DNA of 64,000 bases from positions 1 through 64,000 of the forward strand of contig SGPM01000041.1 in assembly GCA_004802725.1 (NCBI GenBank), in the 5' to 3' direction. The stretch is from Antrodiella citrinella. Lineage: Eukaryota > Basidiomycota > Agaricomycetes > Polyporales > Steccherinaceae. Position numbers and translations under genes: made by a program. Of the stretch, positions 1 to 10,554 are shown piece by piece. How positions within the stretch are numbered: the stretch's first letter is position 1; each line of letters starts with the position of its first letter. Under the pieces are notes generated by a model. It searched no databases. It was not told the origin of the DNA and saw nothing but the letters and a program-made list of their open reading frames with translations.

Positions 1-398
1 ACGGTGACTGCCACCGTCACCGTCACCGCTCCCTCTTCCGCCCCTACCGGCGGTGCCCCAGCGGGCCAATGCAACGTCGGAGATACCTACTGTTGCCAGT
101 CCCTCATGACCGTGAGTCACACCCTGTTTCCCCTACGCTGCAAATAATGCTGTCTAAGCTGACCTTGAACCCTCTCGCAGAACGAACAGGCCGGAATTCC
201 AGTTCTCGACGGCCTTTTGGGCCTCGTCGGGGTCGGTTGCTTGCCGATCAACATCCTGGGCTCGACTTGCTCTGCTTCGCCGGTGTGCTGCACCGGGACC
301 GCAGAGGTATGTTCTCGTTGTCATTTCTCAATCGTCATATTGACGGTGCTGAATAGAACGGTCTCGTTAACATTGGGTGTCTTCCCATCATCTTGTGA
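1..398 (+). CDS. Class I hydrophobin, 5'-truncated by window
   Basis: Secreted amphipathic protein that self-assembles at air-water or wall interfaces of hyphae and fruiting bodies. Exons are <1-111, 181-306 and 357-398, with GT-AG introns of 69 and 50 nt. All eight hydrophobin cysteines are present with spacing C-x6-CC-x24-C-x9-C-x5-CC-x12-C, which fits the class I pattern. The protein ends a few residues after the last Cys (C-LPIIL-stop), as is usual. The visible N-terminal part is a Thr/Val/Pro/Ala-rich linker; signal peptide and start codon lie left of the window. The second intron falls between the second CC pair and the last Cys. No disabling change is visible. Confidence 0.93.
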
Positions 399-791
399 GC
401 GGGTCGCCGCGCGCACGCGAACGTGGTGGCAGCAGAGAAGGAGGTTGGAGGGATACTCGTTGATGGAGAGCTATTGATACCATTCGAGATGTTTTTTGTT
501 CTCGCAGATTGAGATAGGGACTCTGTTCTTCCTTTGTTATTGGGATTTGTAGGAATACATGATAGGACGATGGCACGACGACGCAGAGGCTAGCAACTCT
601 CTTGTACAACACTTGTGACTTGAAACTGGCAGAGCCGTACGCCAGTAAGAGACGACATTGTCATTGACGGCGGCGGCGGCCCTTGAACCATAAATACCAC
701 GCACCTCCAAAAGAGAAATCGGTACACAAGAAGAAAGGATCGGAGCGACACTCTACACGTCGCACGCACCACCGGGATATTGTCGCCGCCC
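399..791. other. Gene-free stretch after the hydrophobin
   Basis: This should hold the hydrophobin 3' UTR. I see no splice-linked coding frame, RNA gene or repeat. Confidence 0.4.
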
Positions 792-1961
792 CTATAACGC
801 TTCCTCTTTGACAAATCTAGCAAAATTAGCCAACAACGAGTCGTATTGCTGAGGGCACTCAATCTCCGATGTTCCATCACATTTCGAAAAGAAGTCATCA
901 TTCGAGTGGTAGAAAAACCGGCCGCGCCATAGGTGACAATGATCACCACACGTCGCAGGTAGCTTCAAGCAACGGTGGATACGATCAGGATCCCGCGGTG
1001 CTCGATGCAAGGGTACTTGAGGAATCGCAAGGCGGCATGGTAATGGTACAAGCGAGCGCGAAGACGATCAGAGTATCAAAGTCGTCGTCGGCGAGGTAGG
1101 AAGCGACCAGCATGAGAAGTTCGAGTGATAAAACCTTTGGTGTCTACGCGATCTATGACACGGTCTTACGCCGCCTATGCCGTGTCCCGAGAGTAAACCA
1201 TACATTCTCCGCCTCGAATAGGGGGGTTAGATGCCTTGTGGTAAACAAAGATGTCGTCCGCGCCCTGCAGGCTTCCTATGCGAGCGAGGGCTGTGATACC
1301 TGGCGTGGAAGATATCTCCGCAAAACGCCCCGGGAGAAACTCCATAGCCACAGTGTACTTGAACGTTCCCTTTGATTTGTCAACCCGGACGACAACGCAA
1401 TAGAGCAAAGACAACGCGATGCCGTAGACGACGTTTGGTTGGGATACCCCATCCTTGGATTCCGTATGATCCCCTGGTTTCATGATCTCGGTCACAAGCT
1501 CAGCCACCGCGTGCCAAACGTTGTCCTCATCGTGAAGATGCGTCGACGGACGAACACAGACGCGCGCCCGCATCCACCAGAATCGGGCGGCAGAAAGAGT
1601 CTTGCAGAGAACGCTTGGGAGAAAAGTGTAATACGACCCTAGCCAAAACGAACATTAGCCATCGCACCCTGGGGCTGATTTCGTCGGCATTGCGCTTATA
1701 GTTCAAATTGCAAAGCGATACGCTAAATTTCCCGACGTGCAGCAAGTACGCCACGAAGATCTCAAGTGTATTGACGCAAGCGGTCTCGCCGTGCGTCGGC
1801 CTATCGTCGCAGGAGATGAGAGTATGGAGCGGCGTTGGGTCCTCTTCTTGCCCGAGCTGATTGAAAGTGTCAAGGTGGAGGTTTGGTGAGAGACTTGCTG
1901 TAGGTATACTCGGGTGAAGTTCCAGGTGCAGGGTAGCGGATGCCGTGGTGATCGTAGGCAA
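792..1961 (-). CDS. Unrecognised coding-like region (reverse)
   Basis: Three reverse-strand blocks look protein-like: about 1961-1527, 1573-1175 (containing a run beginning HDEDNVWHAVAEL and later MEFLPGRFAEI) and 1010-792 (ending FARFVKEEAL). They could be exons of one gene, but I could not settle the joints, the start or the family. Amino-acid composition is less biased than in the opposite frames. This could equally be a decayed gene. Treat it as a hypothetical locus only. Confidence 0.28.
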
Positions 1962-2877
1962 TGCTGCTGCTCAAGAACACGTCCTTCGGTGGCATATTGA
2001 AGAGACAAAACATGGGCTCCGAGACCATGCAAAATATAAGTAAATTGAGGTCGAGTTCGTGAGTTTATTCAACCCAAATGTCCGAGGACGGCACGACCTC
2101 TCGAACTGCCCATACGTCAGCTGGGTCCCGTTTGCCGGCGTCGTGTGCATTGAACTTTATGTCGCACCATTGTCGTTTCTGCTTCAGCCACTTCGCGAAC
2201 TTTTTTGAGTCTGAAGGTATCTCTGTATACGCCTCAAGACCTCAGCCGTCCGGGCAAGCACTGTGGTTGCTGTAGCGGAAGCAGACGCGATTCTTGTATC
2301 AATAGGAGAGGACCGAGAGGTACCCCCGTGTTCCCATGACTGATCTACTTGAGCTAACTATGAGCTGTGTTTGAGTGGCTGAGTACTCACCTCCAATGAT
2401 CAGGGTCTGACTCCAGGTGGTATCGAGAGCTTGGTGGAACTTGAAGTGGTAAGAAAGCGGTTTGAACGTGGAACGAGTCCGAGTCCGGCGCGAGCGTGAC
2501 AAATTATTGGTAGCGTTACCGTACTCACAGATGTCACAGCTTACTCAAGTACCTGTCACGTCAACGTTAACCATCACCTTTTGACTTGGGATGCTCCCCA
2601 GGGCTCTGCTTTTGCTTTCAAGAGTGAGTTGCGTGACCGCGATAACCTCCGTTGGAACCTGGTCGGGCCGTGCTTGCGTAGCACATGCCACCCGGCACAT
2701 CTCCGGGCCACTGGTCCACTGCCTGAGGCTCGAGCAGGATAGCTTGGAAGCAATGCAGGTACCTCTCGTATGTTCCATTGACAGTCAAGCTTAAGCAATA
2801 GTCTTCCGAGTTACATTGAAACCAATCCTTGTCAGTTCAATCTATCTGCAGTTTCGCTGGTGTCTTCCTACNAANGG
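1962..2877. other. Gene-free stretch
   Basis: Only short overlapping frames with no splice continuity. Ambiguous bases occur at 2872 and 2875, just before the inverted-repeat element. I see no recognisable gene. Confidence 0.35.
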
Positions 2878-3265
2878 CTGGGACAACTGGTCGAGCGCTC
2901 TCCAGCGCCGAAGCGCCCTGCTAAGGCGCTTCGTACTTAGAATTATCTCGCGAAATCGAGTACAGGCGCGGTGAGAGAATAGCAGGGACAGGTTGGCAAG
3001 ACAAGCTCGAGCACAGCAGTAGCGGGCCCTTCTAGTGCCGCAAACAATGGCAACGACGAGTATGCATTTTTTCTCACCACTCATAGAATCTAATATATGA
3101 TACCTTCATTTTCTCTATTGTGTGTTTGTTGTACAAGTTGAGTTAGTAGCCACTACCGTAGAATTACTTGTTCACTGCCAGGGCGCGCAGACACGAATTA
3201 TTCTAAGTACGAAGCGCCTTAACTGGGCGCTTCGTCGCTGGAGAAACAGCGACCAGTTGGCCCAG
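2878..3265. mobile_element. MITE-like element with long terminal inverted repeats
   Basis: A left arm of about 75-80 nt (from 2878) is the near-exact reverse complement of the right arm (about 3190-3265). Both ends read CTGGG...CCCAG. The arms themselves contain a smaller palindrome built on AAGCGCC/GGCGCTT. The roughly 230 nt centre holds no coding frame, so this is a non-autonomous element about 388 bp long. Small differences between arms, such as AGAGCGCTCG against AAACAGCG, show it is not newly inserted. The target duplication cannot be read cleanly because ambiguous bases sit at the left edge. No second copy was noticed in the window. Confidence 0.72.
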
Positions 3266-3335
3266 TCGTTCGCAAGCTCACCCGCCCTCCTGCCTTTTTG
3301 GGTGAGATTGCGTTCGACTGGCCACGCGAGTCTAA

Positions 3336-4904
3336 TTGCCACCTATCGTTCGGGCAAGTTTCATTACCCTTCCTCAAGAGCTCGTCGATAACATATGTCA
3401 TTACATATACCACGACAATTGGAGTCCAAGTTTGGATCGTGAGGCACTCGTGTGCCGATCTCTGCTCGTTGCCACTCGCCGGATGACCCACCGTTCCATC
3501 CATATCCGTGTCAATGGCGAACATACTATGATCGCGTTCTCTGCGCTCCTGGCATCTCCCGTCCAAACTCTGACGCCACATATTAGGAGGCTGCGTATAG
3601 GAGAGGGTGATAGCTGGAGCGATCCAACCACCTTGAATCCGTGGCTGTTCGCGTCAATTTTCTCCCAGCTGCCGGTTTTGGAGAAAGTCAAGGTGGAACA
3701 CATGAGATGGGTTTATGATCCTTCGACAGCCGTCCTTCGAAACGGCCGCTCGCTGACGGAACTTGCTCTCTATGCTGTGGTGTTTGCCACTCCTGCAAAC
3801 AGTGCCGTTCCTGGAGGTCCTGGTCAGTCGTTCATAGACTTTCTGGGTCTGTTCGCTGAGGTGGGAAACCTGGTCCTATCGTATCCATACTTCGGAGATA
3901 ACGTCGACAAACTCTCGCTCTACCGCGATGACGCAGAGTTAACAAACGCCGTCGTCGTCTTAAGCCTTCCAAGACGCATGCAAGTGCGTGGCCTTGAGAT
4001 CAACGATGTTCCGCTCCCTTTCCTCCGAATTCTCGAACAATCTCCAGAAAACCTCACGGGATTGAGGTCACTTTCCATTCGGAGCTACAACATCTCTGAC
4101 TATACAGCTCACCAGGCCGTGGACGCCCTTATGGAAAGCAGCATTGGACACAACCTGACCGACATCATGGTACAACTGGATCCTTCACGGCAGCCCACTA
4201 AAAAAACCGATGGTAAGTTGAGATAATCATACGAGCAATCCAAATAATCTGATGAATCACGGCCCCAGTCTTTCCCTTTCTCCATGACTTCTCGCGCTTT
4301 CCGCGCTTGAGGAAAGTTTCCTTGAAGTTAGGCACTTCCGGTGGATTCTGGGATGGCGATAAGATGCGATATCTCATCAACACCCTCCCAACAATCCCAT
4401 CGCCAGTGAAGCACATCGCCATAACACTAGGCATTGGTTTCAAGCCGATATCCGAAACCACCATCGGCCTGAATTTCAACGCAGAGATGAGCCCCAAGTG
4501 GAGGCAAATCGATGGCCTGCTGGCGAGAAAGTCGGAGTTGGAATCGGTCTCCTTGACTATTGCACTGGCAATCTTGCGGAAATACAAGGATCGCTTAGAT
4601 GACGACACGAAGAGCGTTGGAGAAAGCTTAGTGAAAGCCCATCTTCCTCGGCTGATAGCAAGACGTATCTTGTCTATCCGCATCGTCATTTACCTGACCT
4701 CAAGATTCGACGCAATTCCCATGATGCCACTTCGTAGAGAACGTTGTACGTATATCGATGCTTATTTCCGTAGTAACATATCCTGAATGAATGCCTTCTT
4801 CAGATCAAGCATTCGACGATGAAGCCCTGGACCACCAGGACACGGCCTACGATAATGAGAGGCTTGAACCAGACGAGCTTCACGTGTCTGGTACCAGCGA
4901 TTGA
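3336..4904 (+). CDS. F-box/LRR-like protein
   Basis: Probable substrate-recognition subunit of SCF ubiquitin ligases, judged by family resemblance. Exons 3336-4212, 4269-4745 and 4804-4904 give 484 aa with clean phases. The F-box-like start is near residues 11-50 (LPQELVDNI, then CRSLLVATRRM), followed by a leucine-rich body with recurring L-x-L strands and an acidic C-terminal tail. The start is the first ATG after the inverted-repeat element, whose right end lies only 70 bp upstream, so the element may occupy promoter or leader sequence. The first exon is a close relative of the reverse-strand locus at 14335-15138. The substrate is unknown. Confidence 0.75.
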
Positions 4905-5299
4905 TACGTCACTTCGATTTTGAGTTCCAGTACACAGGAGGTAAGCGCATATTTGCAACTGCCGGTTGAAATTAAACTTTTCCGTTCGCAGTAGTTTGGT
5001 GTGGGGGCACGCGAGGACGTCCATCCAGCGGCATCCCTTCCTCCTTCTTTCCTGTGTAGAATGCTATTCTCATCATTCATCAGGGGAATTCAATAGAAGG
5101 AGACCCTATCTCGAACGTCCTCGACAGGATGAATGTCTTTGGCACGAGAGATATAGAACCATCGACCAATCATGTGCGTGAAGCCGCATGTGCCACCGCG
5201 GGAGCGGTAGATTTCATCGGAACTGTCAAACGTAGTACTGAGCCCTAATACTCACTGCGGTGATGACTGTACGACTCCTGTGCAGACGTACTTGTTCTG
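4905..5299. other. Gene-free stretch
   Basis: 3' flank of the F-box-like gene. No continuous frame or RNA gene is seen. Confidence 0.35.
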
Positions 5300-5749
5300 G
5301 TGGGGTTTCCTCAGGCCAGCAGCTGGGTGGCTGGTCGTGGCGCACCGCCCTGCGGTGCTAATCTCGAGTCAGCAAGAGTAAGAGATACGCGTGTAAACGT
5401 GCGCAGAATGTGTCAGGCAGTGTTGAACAAAGTTCCCACTTTGTCAGACTTTGTTCTGGTGCTTCCGGAGAACGCGAGGATTGCTGATTTCGAAGCGACG
5501 TTTGACTCGGAGGAGAAGGAGAAGAGGCTCACTCAAGGAGAGGGAGACGAGCGCCCGGACCGAATTAGCCGATCAGCCGATCGCTCTTTACCGCTACACG
5601 AAGTTCGAACCGCGTTCAGAAACGAACCACGGCGACTCTGGCTGACCTTTCCATCAGTGGCTACCTCACTGCTAGGGCTCTCCAATACCCCTCTCTACGA
5701 CGTTACCCCCGACGATTTCCTAGCTTTTATACACTCCCGACAGACATGA
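5300..5749 (+). CDS. Hypothetical coding remnant before the Mo25 gene
   Basis: The forward frame is open here and looks protein-like in its second half (TLSDFVLVLPENARIADF, then an acidic/basic segment and LWLTFPSVATSLLGL). Its stop codon overlaps the Mo25 start ATG at 5746 by a few bases. The texture resembles C-terminal parts of basidiomycete F-box-like proteins, but no F-box precedes it, so it may be a detached fragment or an exon of an unresolved gene. Function unknown. Confidence 0.3.
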   Translation: MGFPQASSWVAGRGAPPCGANLESARVRDTRVNVRRMCQAVLNKVPTLSDFVLVLPENARIADFEATFDSEEKEKRLTQGEGDERPDRISRSADRSLPLHEVRTAFRNEPRRLWLTFPSVATSLLGLSNTPLYDVTPDDFLAFIHSRQT

Positions 5750-7258
5750 ACTTCTTCAAGACGAAGCCTAGGACGCCCACCGACATCGTTCGGGGGTTGC
5801 GAGATGCCCTTCCCAAGCTCGAGGCTGGTCCTCCGGGTGGCGACGGAAGGAGAAAGGTGTGTGTTCAGCTTTCTGGAGCTTTTATAAGGCTAAACGCACA
5901 ATGACAACTGCAGGCAAACGAAGATGTCTCAAAGAACCTGCAACAGATCAAGGCGATCTTGCTGGGAGAAGGCGGTGAGTCGGTCTACACCAAGCCTTCT
6001 TCCGAGCCTCATTCATGTCCCCTCAGAACCCATACCCGAACTTGTTGCTCAGCTAGCAACAGAGACGTACTCCACTGACCTCTTATTCCATCTTGTCAAC
6101 AACCTACATCGACTGGAGTTTGAGTCTCGCAAGGACGTCGTACAGGTGTTCAGCCAACTGCTACGACGTCAAATTGGCTCCCGATTCCCCACTGTTGAAT
6201 ACCTCAGTTCCCACCACGACGTTATCTTTGCTGCGTTCAAGGGCTACGAGAACGAGGAAATCGGCTTGAACACCGGGATGATATTGCGTGATATGCTGAA
6301 GCACGAACCGCTAGCGAAGGTGCTCCTATACTCTGAGAAGTGCGTACCTCGGCGGCCTTCATTTCACATCATCTTATTCATCTTATCGCGTCTATCGCTG
6401 CAGATTCTACACGTTCCCCCACTACATAGAGACGACGACGTTCGGCATATCCTGCGATGCCTATGCAAACCTCAAGGAGACGCTGACACGACACAAGACG
6501 ATGGTTGCTGAATATCTCGACAAGAACTACGAACGCGTGAGTCTCGCATCTAACCGGACCTAATGTGCGCTCCGTCTGTGGCTGACCCCTCTCTCTTTCT
6601 CGGCCAGTTTTTCTCAACTTTCACTACCCTCATTATGTCCTCCAACTACGTCACCAAACGCCAATCACTCAAGCTGCTCGGAGAGATCCTGCTCGATCGC
6701 GCCAATTTCAACGTCATGACGCGGTACATTGCCAACGAGGCTAATCTGAAGATGATGATGAACCTGCTGCGGGACTCGAGTAGGAACATCCAGTTCGAGG
6801 CTTTCCATGTATTCAAGGTGAGTCTACTGCACATGGTTTTGGATAGGCTGGCGTCCCTGGCTTGTGACCTCACGATCTTGGCACTTCTCGTTGATCCGTG
6901 CTGGCGTCGTTGATTGTCTATGATGGTTCACGTGTTCTCGAGGAATGATAACGCTAACGCATGTTGCTACAGGTCTTCGTCGCGAATCCGAAGAAACCCC
7001 CTCAAATCGAGAACATCCTGCGACGGAATAAGGAGAAGTTGTTGGTATTCCTCAAAGATTTCCATAACGACAAGGAGGGTGAGTAAAAATTCTGCAATTC
7101 GTCGTCCCCGTCAGATGTCTGATCCAGTCGCTTCCCGCTTTTACAGACGAGCAATTTACTGTACGTATGCGGATATATCTTTACCTCGCTTTTACTCACC
7201 ATGTCGTACTTTGCAGGACGAGAAGCAGTTCCTTATCGTTCAGATACAGAACCTGTGA
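5746..7258 (+). CDS. hym1: Mo25/CAB39-family scaffold (Hym1 homolog)
   Basis: Armadillo-like scaffold that in fungi works in the RAM/MOR network with GCK and NDR kinases, controlling polarity and cell separation. In animals it activates LKB1-STRAD. Eight exons: 5746-5856, 5914-5974, 6027-6339, 6404-6536, 6608-6817, 6973-7078, 7147-7160, 7217-7258. These give 329 aa, the normal family length. Hallmarks are the N-terminal [11 protein letters not shown], the run [19 protein letters not shown], the segment [37 protein letters not shown], and the end [13 protein letters not shown]. Exon 7 is only 14 nt. Every junction keeps frame and no damage is visible. Confidence 0.97.
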
Positions 7259-7812
7259 CCACCCGGCACTATCCCTCACCCGTTCTTTCATTCCAGATGT
7301 CGTCGTTTTAGCTATCCTCATTATCTACTGCTCGTTGCATACCCTCATGTATTTGTTGTACTGCATTGACTTGATTTCAAGTTCACTCCTCGTCCCTTCC
7401 AATTGTCCTTTTCCTCCTTGTCGTTCTTCTGATCCGGTCGTTGCTGCTCCTCGCTTGTGTCGTTTTAGTGTGATGTGGTGCTTGAGGTTCCTGTATCTCT
7501 ATAGTTATTACCTTCGTAATTCGCATCCACTGGACATTCTGTTGCCCTTGCTTTCCGCTTCTCGGGCGGTTGCTATGTACGCCAGCCGCGGCAAACAACG
7601 CGGCATCTTCACTTGCCGCCGGTTATTCAACCGGTCACGATCGAATTTCGCATTAAATGGACGTCTGTTTCTAGCGAGCTTGGCCACACGTGTATTTCAA
7701 GGGGGACTGCTTTCGACCTCTCTCCTCTCACCTTTTCCCCCAGCTTTCGTATTGCGAAATATCGAACAGCCTTGCAAACACTCCCAATACGAAGGGGAAT
7801 TATTGAACTACT
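7259..7812. other. Mo25 3' flank and promoter of next gene
   Basis: T-rich sequence after the Mo25 stop, followed by the leader of the next F-box gene. The open frames here lack plausible composition. No gene recognised. Confidence 0.4.
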
Positions 7813-9110
7813 AGTACGTTTCTTTGATCGTCTCGCCACAGTCTGATACTAACCAAACTGTGCAGTGGCGTTAGTCTCACTTCCGGAGGAGCTCGTAGAA
7901 CGCATCTTCAGCGATGTATTCCTACCTACACACACCCGCATGTGCGCAAGGACCGCTTCCTGGCACCACTTGCTTACCTGCAAGCTGATCTACCGTGTCG
8001 CCGCACCTCTATTCTACCGCACGATCACTCTACACTCGCCGCCTCAGACAGCCTCACTCGCCGCAACCCTCCGTGCCAACTGCGGCCTCGCCAGTTGGGT
8101 GCGGAGCATCACGCTTGAAGGTGTCTGGATGGTCGGGTTGGACGATGTCCTTGGACGCTGCACATCCGTACAGTCGCTAGACCTCGTGCTGGACGATGGG
8201 TGGCTGGGTAAGGAATGTGCGAACTCGACGAAGTTCATGCATGGAGCGGGCATCTTAGCGCGGGGGATCAATGCGAATGAGGTGCTGGGGTTCTGCGATG
8301 CGTTGGGTCGGGTGCGGGATCTGAAGACCTTGACGATTCGGAAGGAGAATAGTACGTACCTCACCCAGCTGGGGCCTAGGACAATCTTGCAGTCTATCGG
8401 GAAGCATATGATGCAGTGGAAAAGACTAGTGAGTCTTGTCTAACGATCTGTCGTTCAAATGGCTGATCCAATTCGTAGGAACATGTCGAACTGGCGTTCA
8501 GATATACGAATGCCCAGCCGCTGCCTATTATGGTTCCCTCATCTCCCCAATCGCTGGTGGATGACGAGCACAGTGACGAAACATGCATATCGTTGTCTGC
8601 CGCACTGGCCCAGGCTCCCAAATTACGGACCGTCTCCACCGTCATGCCCGCAATCTGGAACGACGCACTCCTCCAGGTGCGCTTCATCTGCCCATATCTA
8701 GGAACGTTCGGACTGACGCATAACTTGATTAGATATCTGCGAACCCCGCCCTGCAGCAAATTCGGTTCACTGCTCCGCCGACGCCAGGTGCACCCGCGTC
8801 TTTGCAATGCGTCTTCCCCACAGCGCTATACTTTAAGGAAGCGAGCAAGCACCCGCGCTTGATCGAGCTCATCCTCGCTGGGAGCAGTGTTATGACACTT
8901 GAGGCGACGTCTCCGATACCTCTTGTCGCCGTGGCTGGACGAGGTCGCGCCAAGACCGTGGATTCCGCACCTCACGTCGTCCCTCCCCCGAGCAACGGGG
9001 CGGGAGCGCGCGAGGTCGCCGTGGAGATGGAATCGGAGGTTCTGCAGCCAAGCAAAGAAGCCGTCGTTGGCAGGACGAAGGTTGGCATGCGACGGTCGAG
9101 TGCGGCGTGA
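7813..9110 (+). CDS. F-box protein with intron-split start codon
   Basis: Probable SCF substrate adaptor. The F-box begins almost at the N-terminus (MALVSLPEELVERIF), followed by a cysteine- and leucine-rich body and a low-complexity, Arg/Ala/Pro-rich tail. The coding exon opens with TG at 7866 right after an acceptor (CTGTGCAG). The A at 7813 before the donor GTACGT supplies the first base, so the initiation codon is A|TG across a 52-nt intron. An in-frame TGA at 7804-7806 rules out an upstream start. Other exons: 7866-8428, 8479-8676, 8733-9110, giving 379 aa. A start at a downstream Met would cut into the F-box, so I prefer the split ATG. Confidence 0.72.
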
Positions 9111-10554
9111 CGCTGAGAAGCCTCTCGTAGCCGAAGTCCCAAGGATGCCTGCCACGTGGATCGTATGGGTCCATGTTTGCTGCTCCTGTCACTCGACGCA
9201 AGGATTGTCTTGCTTAACCTTCGTGCCCCGCGGATTTACCATTTCCGATGCAACCAATCCTTCATTCGAGCGGTCGAGGCTATCGTCGTGTTCATCGTCA
9301 TCTCTAGTCTCGACCTTCGCCTTCTCTCGTCCTACAAGCATCAGTGCATTGCTAATCGTGTGTGGCGACTCTTCCAGACTTCATTCCTTCCTTCAGCATG
9401 CCAAACGAACCGTCCCTATTGTGCATTTATACCCATACCCGCACGCGGAGAGACCCTTCTCGATCCTGTGGCGAGGCGCCTGTATATTCCGACTCGATGC
9501 AACGCGTCGTGTAGGTCGATTGGAACTTCATGGTGGTTCTGCGTCGTACACACACGTTGCGTCCATGTTCGAAGCGATGTCCGAGCGATACGAGCTTGGA
9601 ACCCTAGGGATTTCCTAGGGTGCAGTTATACCCTTTTCTGGTTCCGACCCAGTCAGGCATTCTTTTAGTGGTACAGTGAGTACTCATCGTGTTTGCCTGT
9701 AGCTGGGATATGATATATGATACCCAGCCGTGTATGATCATATGTAGTGTACTGTAAGTAGTATTGAGCATTCTTGCTAAGTCCCGAGAGCGCTGAGCCC
9801 CCAAGGGTTTTGATGCTTTTGCGATTTTCCAACTCGAATTCCGAGACGGTCGGTATTCCAGCCATTTGCAGAATGATAGGCCGGTCCATGACTCCATGTC
9901 GCAAACACACGCAGACGGAGTTTCGGCGTAGCTGTACTTGTCACCAATTTGTAACACCTGCCTCTTTCAGCGATCACGTTTAGTTTGGCAGGCTGTTCTG
10001 GTCATGCACGTCACAAGGGTCACGACGTGACCATCATTGGCAAGAGCTCGTATATTTGACATTCCGTCTGTGTGTGTCGCGACATATATAGACCGGCCTA
10101 TCGTTTGGCAACTGGCTGTCATCTACCCTCAGGGTGTGTGCATGGTCCGAGTGTCTTGACGGCGCCGGGGCTTTGGCAAGTTCGTGTGTGGGGAATCGAC
10201 GGGGAGTGAACGAACAGTCAACATATATAGAACACAGCAGAGGTCACCAGCTCAGCCTGGTGACTAAATACATAGAGAATCTACTCATGCACGATTTGTT
10301 GGTCCGATGATCTGTCGCAAAAGACCCCGTGGAGAGGTGCCCAGACGCCCAGGATTTGGCCGGGAGGTGTGCTGGGGTCCTGCTTTATTGCTTGTGCTTA
10401 CTTTTGAGCAGACAGTCATTGTGGGTATATAGTTCAGTCCTTCGTCGTCGTCCGATGGAATGTCCGACTCTCAGCTCTTGCTTTCCGCCGTCCGTTCTTC
10501 GTCGGTCACCGTCATCCTCAGTGCCCCGACTGAGTCCTACGTCGCCCAATCACG
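9111..10554. other. Gene-free stretch upstream of MFS gene
   Basis: No credible coding frame. Contains a perfect hairpin at 9601-9621 and TATATA tracts near 10084 and 10224 that could be promoter elements of the transporter gene. It most likely holds the F-box 3' UTR plus the transporter promoter. Confidence 0.4.
9601..9621. repeat. Perfect 8-bp-arm hairpin
   Basis: ACCCTAGG and CCTAGGGT are exact reverse complements separated by GATTT. It lies about 490 bp after the F-box stop codon. Role unknown. Confidence 0.5.

Noticed and set aside
9156..9668. Forward frames after the F-box gene
   Set aside because: No domain, no splice continuity, and composition like non-coding 3' sequence.
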